The notes beneath the pieces were generated by a model that was not told the origin of the DNA, made no database searches, and saw only the letters and a program-made list of their open reading frames with translations. Below are positions 27,238 through 36,100 of a stretch of 64,000 nucleotides of DNA, piece after piece. The stretch comes from Streptomyces niger (GTDB taxonomy: Bacteria; Actinomycetota; Actinomycetes; Streptomycetales; Streptomycetaceae): positions 62,001 through 126,000 of the forward strand of contig NZ_JOFQ01000016.1 in the NCBI RefSeq assembly GCF_000718305.1, in the 5' to 3' direction. Made by a program: the position numbers and the translations under genes. Each line of letters starts with the position of its first letter. Position 1 is the stretch's first letter.

Positions 27238-27971
27238 CGAAGACACTCCCTTTTCCTCGGCGCCGGATGAGCAGACGCACTGAGCCGGACCCAGGTGGCC
27301 TGCGCCCGGCCGAACTCGGTGCCGTCAGGACCGAACAGCGCGCTGGTCACGCGCGCGGTCCGTCCGACGGTCGCGATGTGCTGGGCCACGACGATCGTGG
27401 GCTCGCCGGGCGGTGGGACCAGGTGGACGCGCGCGGACATCCTGCCGAGCACGTAAGGAGAGCCGCTCTGGTCGAGGGCCCAGCCGCCGGGGCAGTCCAG
27501 CACGGCCCACACGGTGTCGAGGTCCGGGCCGCCAGGGGTCCAGGTGCACGCGACGACACCCGGAAAACCGTCCACACTCCCAGGAGTCAGATGCAGTGCA
27601 GCCGGGTCGGTCCTGGCGGTGCCGCACACCACGCACTGCGGGAACGGGTGCGCCGTCTCCCCCGCGAAGGAGGCGCTGGCTCGTTCCGCGGCGGCGACGG
27701 TGACGAACGGCGCCACCGCCGGCTGGTCGTGCACCGCGGCGGAGACCGTCGCGACGAGCTCGTCCTCGTGCCAGACGAGCGCTCGCCCGCGGTGTGGGTG
27801 GACGGTCAGCTCGGTGTCGAGCGGCGGGGCCGCGTGCAACTGGACCACCGCGGTCGTCCCGACCACGTCGACGGCGGCCCTGGCGAACATCCCGCACGCG
27901 TATCCACCGTTCGCGCTGCCGGATGGGCCGTTGTGGGTCCCAGGGATCCGGCAGGTCCGCGCCTCAGTCAT
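27234..27971 (-). CDS. Hotdog-fold thioesterase-like protein in NRPS cluster 1
   Basis: A 245-residue protein resembling actinobacterial double-hotdog thioesterase-like proteins: [17 protein letters not shown] near the N-terminus, a PFPQCVVCG cysteine motif in the middle, and [12 protein letters not shown] in the second half. Relatives are mostly uncharacterised. The fold hydrolyses or binds acyl thioesters. It overlaps the Cys acyltransferase gene by eight bases at its start and the A-PCP-TE gene by four at its end, so it is tightly coupled to the pathway. It could remove misprimed acyl groups or release an intermediate. The function is not determined. Confidence 0.7.
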   Translation of the reverse strand: MTEARTCRIPGTHNGPSGSANGGYACGMFARAAVDVVGTTAVVQLHAAPPLDTELTVHPHRGRALVWHEDELVATVSAAVHDQPAVAPFVTVAAAERASASFAGETAHPFPQCVVCGTARTDPAALHLTPGSVDGFPGVVACTWTPGGPDLDTVWAVLDCPGGWALDQSGSPYVLGRMSARVHLVPPPGEPTIVVAQHIATVGRTARVTSALFGPDGTEFGRAQATWVRLSASAHPAPRKRECLR

Positions 27972-28701
27972 CCGAGGCCATTCCGTCGGCGAACTGCGTC
28001 AGCAGCGCGGCCGGGGCGTCGAGGAACGTGTGGTGCACGCCCGGCAGCACCACCCGGTGGACCCTCTTGGAGTACTGGTCCCACCCGGCCATGCGCTCGG
28101 GAGCGACCTCGTGGTCGGCCGACCAGCCGATCGTGGTGATCGCGGTGTCCAGCAGCACCGGCTCGGCCGGCCTGTAGGCCTTGTTGGCCTCGACGTCCGC
28201 TCTCAGCACCTCGGTGACGACGTCCAGGACGCTGTCGTCGAGCTCGCTGTCACTCAGCGCGATCAGTTCCGCGCGGAGTTGTTCGTCGGTCATCGTCAAG
28301 TAGCTGCCGTAGGGACCTTCGTGCGGCGCGACCTGGGAGGAGCAGAACAACCGCCGTGGCATCGGCAACCCCTCGCGGTGCAGCACGGCGGCGATCTCGA
28401 ACGCGATCAGCGCGGAACTGCAGTGCCCGAACAGTCCGAAGGGACGGTCCATGGCGGGCAGCAGCGCCTCGACCAAGTCCTCCGCGAGCTGTTCATAGGT
28501 CCCGAAGTGCGGTTCCCGCAGCCGGCTCTCCCGGCCCGGCAACTGCACCGGGCAGAGACCGGTATCGCCCGCGGCGTCCGGCCACCGGCCGAACATGGAG
28601 GCACCCGCGCCCGAGTAGGGCAGGCAGAAGATCCGCGACGGAGTCTCCTGCAGCGGCCGGGGCAGCCACCTGCGCTGGGGAACAGCCGATCCGTTCGTCA
28701 T
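27964..28701 (-). CDS. Type II thioesterase-like acyltransferase with a Cys nucleophile
   Basis: A 245-residue alpha/beta hydrolase of the type II thioesterase family: IFCLPYSGAGASMF, VQLPGRESRL and the C-terminal GVHHTFLD with the catalytic His. The nucleophile elbow reads FGHCSSA where relatives have GHSMGA, so Cys (codon TGC) stands at the nucleophile position and Ser replaces the last Gly. Cys-containing relatives such as CmaE and SyrC move aminoacyl groups between carrier proteins. The setting fits: a stand-alone A-PCP, a P450 and a synthetase beginning with an A-less PCP. I therefore favour aminoacyl transfer over editing. The start is the ATG at 28699-28701, overlapping the P450 stop by four bases. 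Confidence 0.8.
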   Translation of the reverse strand: MTNGSAVPQRRWLPRPLQETPSRIFCLPYSGAGASMFGRWPDAAGDTGLCPVQLPGRESRLREPHFGTYEQLAEDLVEALLPAMDRPFGLFGHCSSALIAFEIAAVLHREGLPMPRRLFCSSQVAPHEGPYGSYLTMTDEQLRAELIALSDSELDDSVLDVVTEVLRADVEANKAYRPAEPVLLDTAITTIGWSADHEVAPERMAGWDQYSKRVHRVVLPGVHHTFLDAPAALLTQFADGMASDD

Positions 28702-29939
28702 GGCCGTACTCCTCGTGCCGTCACCGGCAGACTGGTATGTCCCGCAATGAAGTTCGACCGCAGCCGCACGGGTTCGCCGACGACCTCGATGTCGGCGAAG
28801 CCGGTCAGCAGCTCGTGGAACAGGGCACGCAGCGCGACCCTGGCGACGGTGTGCCCGACGCAGTAGTGCGGGCCGACGCCGAAGGCGAGATGCTTGTTGG
28901 GGCGCCTGCGGATGTCGAACGTGTCGGACCGCGAGAACACGGCCTCGTCCCGGTTGGCCGAACCCAGCCACGCGACGACCGCGTCGCCCGCGCGCACCCT
29001 GACGTCACGGATCTGCACGTCCCGTCTGGCGTAGCGCATGAAGTGCTGCGCGGGTGAAGACCAGCGCAACGCTTCCTCCACCCCGCTCACCAGCAGGTCC
29101 GGATGGGCCGCCCAGTCGGCCAGCGCGTCGGTCCCGGCGAGCTCGAGCAATGCGGCGCTCGGCGGCTGGGCGGTGGTCACGTTGGCGCCGAGCAGCAGGC
29201 TGTAGCAGTTGGACACGATCTCACTCGGCGTGAGCCTCGCCCCGTCGATACGCATACCCAGCAGCACGCCGATCAGGTCGTCGCCGGGGGCGGCGTGCCG
29301 CTCCGCGACCACGTCCTGGAAGTAGGCGAACAGCTCGCGGTGCGCTCTGACGAGTGTCCTCCCCGGGCCGCCCGGGCCGACGTAGGCCGGGTCGTCCGGA
29401 GCGATGGACGCGGCCGTCAGCCGGGTCAGCTCGGGCCAGTCCGACCGGGGCAGCCGCATCCACGAACCGATGACCGCCATCGGCATGGCCGCCATGGCCG
29501 CGGCGAAGTCGAACACGCCGCCGTCCTTCATGGGGGCCAGCAGTTCGCGGATCAGGGACCGGATACGCGGCAGGTCGCGCTCCACCTCCTTGACCGACAG
29601 GGCGCGCTGCAACGGTTCCCGCAGCCTCGCGTGCCGCGGCGGGTCGGTGACCGCCATCTGCCTGCCGCCGGCCGGGTCGCCCTTGCCGAGGAGGGTGAGC
29701 AGCGATCCCTGCTCGGAGGTGAACGTGCCGTGATCGCGCAGCACGTGTTGTACGTCGTCGTACCGGGTCACGGACCAGAACCCGTCGTCGCCGACCGGAT
29801 GCCAGCTGACCGGCGCCTCCCGTCGCAGGGTGCGCCAGACGGCGTGGATGTCCGCGGTGGCGAACGTGCCCGACTCGAACAGGTCGATCTCCGGGGTGGC
29901 GTGCATCGGGCACCGGCCCGCCTCTACGGCAACGGTCAT
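28698..29939 (-). CDS. Cytochrome P450, probable aminoacyl-PCP hydroxylase
   Basis: A 413-residue P450 with the haem-ligand loop FGVGPHYCVG (Cys near residue 358), the ExxR pair in VEEALRWSS, and the I-helix LLLGANVTTAQ. The usual acidic residue before the conserved Thr is Val here. The gene overlaps both neighbours by four bases: the stand-alone A-PCP before it and the Cys acyltransferase after it. P450s coded next to stand-alone A-PCP proteins often beta-hydroxylate the bound amino acid, and that is my inference. The start is the ATG at 29937-29939. Confidence 0.92.
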   Translation of the reverse strand: MTVAVEAGRCPMHATPEIDLFESGTFATADIHAVWRTLRREAPVSWHPVGDDGFWSVTRYDDVQHVLRDHGTFTSEQGSLLTLLGKGDPAGGRQMAVTDPPRHARLREPLQRALSVKEVERDLPRIRSLIRELLAPMKDGGVFDFAAAMAAMPMAVIGSWMRLPRSDWPELTRLTAASIAPDDPAYVGPGGPGRTLVRAHRELFAYFQDVVAERHAAPGDDLIGVLLGMRIDGARLTPSEIVSNCYSLLLGANVTTAQPPSAALLELAGTDALADWAAHPDLLVSGVEEALRWSSPAQHFMRYARRDVQIRDVRVRAGDAVVAWLGSANRDEAVFSRSDTFDIRRRPNKHLAFGVGPHYCVGHTVARVALRALFHELLTGFADIEVVGEPVRLRSNFIAGHTSLPVTARGVRP

Positions 29940-31693
29940 CGCTGCGCTCCGCTCCGCATGGCGGTTTCCAGCTGCTCGCCGAGCTCGCTGAGGGTCGGCT
30001 GCAGGTAGAGGACGCGCGCCGGAATCGTGACACCGAATTCCGCCCGCACCGCGCCGAGCAGTTCCGTGGCGTTCAGCGAATGGCCGCCGAGGTCGAAGAA
30101 GTCGTCGTCGGCGCCGATCGGCTCCACACCGAGCACGCCTTCCCACAGCCCGGCCAGCCGGTGCTCGACGTCGGTCCGCGGCGCGACGAACTCGTTCGGC
30201 ACGTTGCGTGCTGTCAGGTCGGGCACCGGAAGTGCCTCACGGTCGGTCTTCCCGTTGCTGGTCAGCGGCAAGGTGTCCCGTACCAGGACGGCCCACGGGA
30301 TCAACGGCGCCGGCAGGGTCGCGCGCAACTGTTCGCGTAGGCGCTCGCCCCAGTGCGGCGGTGGCACGTCCTCCGGTACGACGTAGGCCACCAGTCGTTT
30401 CGCGCCGTCGGCGGCGGTCCGCACCACGACGGCGGTTCGGCTGACCCCCGGCAGGCGGTGCAACGCGGTTTCGACCGCGCCCGGCTCGACCCGGTGACCG
30501 AGGATCTTGACCTGGTCGTCGACCCGGCCGACGAACTCGCAGGCGCCGTCGGGCCGCAGCCGGACGATGTCGCCGGTGCGGTACATCCTCGCCCCTGGCT
30601 CACTCGAGAACGGGTCGGGGAGGAACCGGTCGGCCGTGGCGCCCGGCTGACCGAGATATCCGCGGGCAAGCCCGGCTCCCGACACGTACAGCTCGCCGCA
30701 GGCGCCTGCCTCGACCGGCTGCAGTTCGGCGTCCAGCACCGCGATCCGAGTGCCGTTGACGGGCGTGCCGATCGGGATCGTGTCGAGGCCGTCCCCGGCA
30801 GCGGCGCTGGTCGTCCAGGTCGTGGTGAAGGTCGTGTTCTCGGTCGGACCGTATCCGTTGGTGAACGTGATGCCGGGATGCGCCGCGAGCAGCCGCCCGA
30901 CCGGACCCGGCTGGATCACGTCGCCGCCCGCGACGAGGTGACGCACGCCGGCGAACGCACCGATGTCGTGCGCGACCATCTCGTGGAACAGGCCGGCCGT
31001 CAGCCACAGCACCGTCACGCCGTGCTCACGTACGGTCTCCGCCACTCCCTCCAAGGTCAACCGGCCGGACGGCGCCATCACGAGGTGGCAGCCGTGGGCC
31101 AACGGTGCCCAGATCTCGAAGGTGGAGGCGTCGAACGCCAGTGGAGCCGCCTGGAGGAACACGTCGTCGCGGCGTACGTCCATCCAGTTCATGTCCGTGA
31201 TCAGCCGGAGGACCGCGCGGTGCGGGACCATCACGCCCTTCGGCCGCCCGGTCGAGCCGGACGTGAAGCTGACGTAGGCGAGGTCGTCCCCGGTGGTGCT
31301 CACCGCGGCGCCGGAGGACCGGCTGACGGCCGACGGCGAGAGCGTGGTGAACCGGCCGGGAACGCCCTCGCGCAGCGGGTCGTCCGCCACGACGAACTCC
31401 ACGCCGGCGTCCGTCAGCAGGTCGTTGCGCCGCTGTGGCGGGTCGTCGGGGTCGACCCCGACGTAGGCGGCACCGGCACGCAGGATCGCCAGCAGCGCCG
31501 TGATCATGTCGGTGGACCGTCGCATCAGGACACCGACGACATCGCCCCGCCGGACGCCGGCCGTCGTCAGGACGTCCGACAGCCCGTCTGCCCGGCGAAC
31601 GAGCTGTTCGTAGGTCAGCGTCTCGCCGTCGCACGTGACCGCGGGAGCCGAAGGATTCCGAAGGGCCTGCCGGACGACGCGTTCGTACAGCAT
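29936..31693 (-). CDS. Stand-alone NRPS A-PCP didomain, valine-like code
   Basis: A 585-residue protein with an adenylation domain at about 1-500 ([31 protein letters not shown]) and a carrier domain at about 510-585 (FFDLGGHSL). The code read by eye is DAFWVGGTFK, one change from the common Val code and identical to the third A domain of cluster 2. There is no condensation domain, so it can only charge its own carrier and must hand the residue on. Its neighbours, a P450 and a Cys acyltransferase, supply modification and transfer. It starts at ATG 31691-31693, two bases after the MbtH stop. Confidence 0.92.
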   Translation of the reverse strand: MLYERVVRQALRNPSAPAVTCDGETLTYEQLVRRADGLSDVLTTAGVRRGDVVGVLMRRSTDMITALLAILRAGAAYVGVDPDDPPQRRNDLLTDAGVEFVVADDPLREGVPGRFTTLSPSAVSRSSGAAVSTTGDDLAYVSFTSGSTGRPKGVMVPHRAVLRLITDMNWMDVRRDDVFLQAAPLAFDASTFEIWAPLAHGCHLVMAPSGRLTLEGVAETVREHGVTVLWLTAGLFHEMVAHDIGAFAGVRHLVAGGDVIQPGPVGRLLAAHPGITFTNGYGPTENTTFTTTWTTSAAAGDGLDTIPIGTPVNGTRIAVLDAELQPVEAGACGELYVSGAGLARGYLGQPGATADRFLPDPFSSEPGARMYRTGDIVRLRPDGACEFVGRVDDQVKILGHRVEPGAVETALHRLPGVSRTAVVVRTAADGAKRLVAYVVPEDVPPPHWGERLREQLRATLPAPLIPWAVLVRDTLPLTSNGKTDREALPVPDLTARNVPNEFVAPRTDVEHRLAGLWEGVLGVEPIGADDDFFDLGGHSLNATELLGAVRAEFGVTIPARVLYLQPTLSELGEQLETAMRSGAQR

Positions 31694-31695
31694 CG

Positions 31696-31902
31696 CTAAT
31701 TCCCTTCCATGCGCCTGCGGACACTCAGCGGCCTCATGTCGGTCCACACGACGTCGATGTGGTCCAGGCATTCCTGCCGGGGTCCGCGGAATCCCTCGGC
31801 GACCCAGCCTGCCGGAATTTCCCGGTCGGCCAGCAGAATCGAGTACTGTTCCTCACCGTTGAGCACGACGATGTAATCGACCTTTTCGTCGATGTCCACC
31901 AT
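31696..31902 (-). CDS. MbtH-like protein of cluster 1, divergent
   Basis: A 68-residue adenylation-domain chaperone. It has the NGEEQYS start of the signature, IPAGW and the C-terminal WTDMRPLSVR. The Trp-Pro that normally follows Ser-Leu (SLWP) is missing, and the sequence reads SILLADREIPAGW. MbtH proteins bind and stabilise A domains, often through these Trp residues, so it may be specialised for its own synthetases. The start is the ATG at 31900-31902 after GGAGG. It is encoded directly before the A-PCP gene. Confidence 0.9.
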   Translation of the reverse strand: MVDIDEKVDYIVVLNGEEQYSILLADREIPAGWVAEGFRGPRQECLDHIDVVWTDMRPLSVRRRMEGN

Positions 31903-31936
31903 GATCGACCTCCGCATTTCGTCGACAAAACGTTCT

Positions 31937-33145
31937 CTACTTCCGCGGGCCGCGAGTCGTCATCACCACCACGACCGCGACCAGGGGTGCCAGTCCCGCC
32001 AGGAGCAGACCCGCCCCGGCGCCGAATCGCGTCACGAACCAACCGGTCACCGGGCTGGCGAGCGCTATGCCCACGTAACCGATGGCGGAGAAGTATCCGT
32101 AGGCCTCCGCCAACCGCTCCGGCGGAGCCTGTTCGGAGACCAGCAGGATGACCGCGCTGTCGCCCGGTGCGAAGGCCAGCCCGGCAACCAGGAGACAGGC
32201 GACGGAAACCCACAACTGAGGTGCTCCGACAGCGCTCGCCATGACGACGCCGTACGCGGCCATCAGCACGCACGCCACCGTGTGGGTCTTCACCTTCCGC
32301 AAGGGGTTCGTCGAGGGCAGTGCGGCATAGACCGCACCGCTGATCGCACTCGTGGCGAAGAGGCCGGCGAGCACCAGGCCGCCGTTCGTCGCGGCCTCGC
32401 CGTGATCGGTCATCAAGGCCGGCAGCGCCACGTCGAGCGCGCCGAGGTTGATCCCGATCCCCGCGTTGAGCACGAGCGGCGCCCACAGCCATCCGAGCAG
32501 CGCGCGCACCGAGGCGTGCTGCCGCGTCGGGCTGCCCGGCTCCCTCCGCGGCAGCGTCCAGCTGAGCAGGGCGCCCCCGGCCGTCACCGCGGCCACGACG
32601 CCGACGCATGCCTGCGGTCCGATCGCGGCGGCCACCACGGCCGCGAGCGCCGGGCCACCGATCCAGGCCACCTGCACCGCGACCGCGTCGACCGCATAGG
32701 CCTGGGTGAGCTGGGTGGGGTGGAGGAAGTGGGGCAGGACCGACCGGTAAGCCCCGCCCACCCCGGAGCCGGCGCACGCGGCCAGGACGACGAACACCAG
32801 CAGCAGCCACAAGGGAGCGCCCGCGACCGCCGCGATCGACGTGGCGACGAGCCCGGCGGTCGCCGCGAGCAGCGACCACCCAAGAGCGTGGGGCAGCACG
32901 GCCCGGTCCATCTGCCGGCCGCGCCACGGGGCGCACAGCGCGTACGTCATCGCACTCGCGCCGCTGAGCAGTCCGCTGCCCACGAACGACCCGGTCGCCT
33001 CGTGCGCGGTGAGTACCAACGCGACCGGAAGCGCGGTCTGCGGCAGCCTGGCCAGCGACGCCGCGGCCAGCCACCGCAACCAGACCGGATGGATCCGCAG
33101 CCGCTTGACCGGCGCGTCCACCGGTGCACTGACAGTGCCCTGCAC
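31937..33145 (-). CDS. MFS transporter, probable exporter of the cluster 1 product
   Basis: A 402-residue protein with about 12 hydrophobic segments and the general pattern of drug-type major facilitator proteins (GSFVGSGLLSG, a short cytoplasmic loop RGRQMDRA after helix 2, GWFVTRFGAGAG near the end). The GTG at 33143-33145 follows GGAGG. It sits inside the NRPS operon, 16 bp after the large synthetase gene and 34 bp before MbtH, so efflux of, or self-resistance to, the peptide is the likely role. Confidence 0.9.
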   Translation of the reverse strand: MQGTVSAPVDAPVKRLRIHPVWLRWLAAASLARLPQTALPVALVLTAHEATGSFVGSGLLSGASAMTYALCAPWRGRQMDRAVLPHALGWSLLAATAGLVATSIAAVAGAPLWLLLVFVVLAACAGSGVGGAYRSVLPHFLHPTQLTQAYAVDAVAVQVAWIGGPALAAVVAAAIGPQACVGVVAAVTAGGALLSWTLPRREPGSPTRQHASVRALLGWLWAPLVLNAGIGINLGALDVALPALMTDHGEAATNGGLVLAGLFATSAISGAVYAALPSTNPLRKVKTHTVACVLMAAYGVVMASAVGAPQLWVSVACLLVAGLAFAPGDSAVILLVSEQAPPERLAEAYGYFSAIGYVGIALASPVTGWFVTRFGAGAGLLLAGLAPLVAVVVVMTTRGPRK

Positions 33146-33161
33146 GGGGAGCCTCCTCAAC

Positions 33162-36100
33162 TCAGATGGGCATCGCGCCGCTGAGCAGCGCTTCGCGCTC
33201 GCTGGGCAGCAACACATCGGCCGTGTCGAGCCGGGCCGCCGGATCGGCCACCGCGGCACGCATCACCTGGACCAGTCGCTCGGTCAGCGCGACGACCGTC
33301 TCCCGGTCGAAGACGTCACCGGCGAACTCGACCAGCCCTGCCATGCCTTCCGGACTGCCGTCGGCGCCGCGTCGTTCGGTGAACGAGAACGACAGGTCGA
33401 ACTTGGCGGTCTGCACGTCGACCTGCCGCCTGGTCACCGCGACGCCGGGGAGGTCGAGCGTGGCCTCGCCCGCGCTCTGCAGTGTGAGCGTCACCTGGAA
33501 CAGCGGGTTGTGGCTCAGCGAGCGGGTCGGCCTGAGCGCCTCGACCAGCCGCTCGAACGGCACGTCCTGGTTGGCGTACGCGGCCAGGTTGGTCTCGCGC
33601 ACCCGCGCCAGCAAGGTGCGGAACGTCGGGTTGCCGCTGGTGTCGGTGCGCAGGACCAGAGTGTTGACGAAGAAGCCGACCAGGTCGTCGAGCGCGTCGT
33701 CGTTGCGCCCGGCGATCGGCGCGCCGATCGGGATGTCGTGGCCCGCGCCGATCCGGGTGAGCAGACCGGCCAGTGCCGTCTGCAGTGCCATGAACAGGCT
33801 GGCACGGCCGGCGCCGGCGAATCGCGCGAGACCGGCGTGCAGGTCGGCGTCCAGTTCGAAGTGCACGGTCTCGCCCTGATGACCGCGCACAGCCGGCCGC
33901 GGCCGGTCCAGCGGCAGCTCCAACTGCTCGGGAGTACCGGCCAGTTGCTCGGTCCAGTACGCCAGCTCGTTCGTGGCGGCCCCGCCGTCCGCGCCGAGGA
34001 TCTCCCGCTGCCACAGCGTGTAATCCGCGTACTGGACCGGCAACGGCGCCCAGTCCGGTGCGTTGCCCGCACGCCGGGCCGTGTAGGCGGTGGACAGGTC
34101 CCGCAGCAGCGGCTGCATCGACCAGTAGTCGGTGGCGATGTGGTGGAGGCAGAGCAGCAGCACATGCCGGTTGGGGCCGAGCCGGAAGAGCACGGCCCGC
34201 ATCGGTGGCGCGCCGGCGAGATCGAACCGGCGCTCCACTTCAGCGGTCATCGCGTCGGTGATTTCGGACTCCGAGGAGTCCACCACGGTCAGCGCAGGGC
34301 CCCCGGGGTCGAGGACGTGCTGCCACGGCTCGTCGCCGGACACCGGGAACGTGGTACGCAGGCTTTCGTGCCGGGTCATCACGTCACCGATCGCCGCGCG
34401 CAGTGCGGCCACGTCCAGCTCACCGGTCAGCGAGAACGCCGACGGGAGGTGGTAGGCGGAACCGTGGCCCGCCGACGTCTCCAGCTGCTCGACGAACCAC
34501 AGCCGGCGCTGCGCGAAGGACAACGGCACCCGCTCCGGGCGGTGCATGACTCTGGCGGACGGCCTGCTCGGCGCCAGGTCGTCGATGGCGTTGGCGATGC
34601 CTGCAACGGTCTGCCGTTCGAAGATCACTCGCACCGGCAGGTCCACGCCCAGCACCGAACGCACCCGGCTCGCCACCCTGGCGACCTGCAACGAGTGACC
34701 ACCGAGCTCGAAGAAGTCGTCGTCGACCCCGACCTCGGCGATCTTCAGCACGTCGGCGACCAGCCGACACAGGATCTCTTCCTGCGGCGTGCGCGGGGCG
34801 CGGCCGCTGACCGTCCACTGTGGTGCCGGCAGTGCCGCGACATCCACTTTGCCGTTGGCGGTCATCGGCATCCGGTCCAGCACGACGAACGACGCCGGGA
34901 CCATGAACGCAGGAAGGGTGTCGGCGACGTACCGCCGCAGCCGCGCCGGTACGAGCCGGGTGCCGTCCACCCCCACCGCGTAGGCCACCAGCCGGACGTC
35001 CCCCGGCGCCTGCTCGACCGCGGTCACGACCGCACGTGCCACGTCGGGGTGCTTGAGCAGAGTCGCCTCGACCTCTCCCGGCTCGACCCGGTAACCCCGG
35101 ATCTTGACCTGGTGGTCGGCGCGGCCGACGAAGACCAGGGTGCCGTCGCCGGCCCACCTCGCCAGGTCGCCGGTGCGGTACATCCGCTCACCGGTGCCCG
35201 CGAACGGATCGGGCAGGAACCGCTCCGCGGTGAGTCCCGGCTTGGCCAGATAGCCGCGGGCGACGCCCGCACCGGCGATGAAGATCTCGCCGACCACTCC
35301 CGGCGGGACCGGCCGCGACTCCCCGTCCAGCAGGTAGATCCGCTGGTTCCACACCGGACGGCCGATCGGAACGGCCGGGGAACGCCCCTCGGCGGCCACC
35401 TGACCGGACTGGACGAGCATGGTCGCGGCGTGCGTCTCGGTCGGGCCGTAGTAGTTGAGCAGCCTGCGCTCCGCGGGACCGCTGCTCAGCAGCGAACGCA
35501 TGTCATCGCTCAGCATCAGGGGCGACCCTGCCTGCGCGACGTCGGTGAACGCGGGCAGTTCGAGGCCCTCGGCGACAGCGGCCGAGCAGATGCTGTCGAT
35601 CATCAGTGTCGGCGCGATGACCATGGTCACCCGGTGCCGGTCCATCCAGTGCACCAGTCGTACCGGATCGGTGCGCACATCCGGTTCGGGAATCGCGATC
35701 GTGCCACCGCTGACCAGAGCCGGCAGGGTTTCCTCCAGGGACACGTCGAACCCCACGCTCGCCAGCTGCGCGATGACGCCGCTGGAGCTCCCCGTATCGC
35801 GGTCCGCCTGCCAGCACACCATGTTGAGCAGGCCGGCGGCCGGCATGACCACGCCCTTGGGCGCGCCGGTCGAGCCGGAGGTGTAGATCAGGTAGGCCGC
35901 GGCGGCGGGGTCGCCGGTGCGGCATTCGTCCTCGGTGAGTGCCGTCGCCGGGTGCCGCTCGATCCGCGTCATGTCGCCGGGGGAGTCGACGACCAGCGCG
36001 CCGGGCACCCGGTGCGCGTGCTCGCGGTGGGTCACCACGACCACCGGCGCGGCATCATCGATCAGGAAACCGAGCCGTTCGTCGGGGTACTCCGGATCCA

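Noticed and set aside
28407..28470. Reading the FGHCSSA Cys as an error for the usual Ser
   Set aside because: The codon is TGC and the surrounding frame is intact. Cys aminoacyltransferases are known and the gene context supports one.
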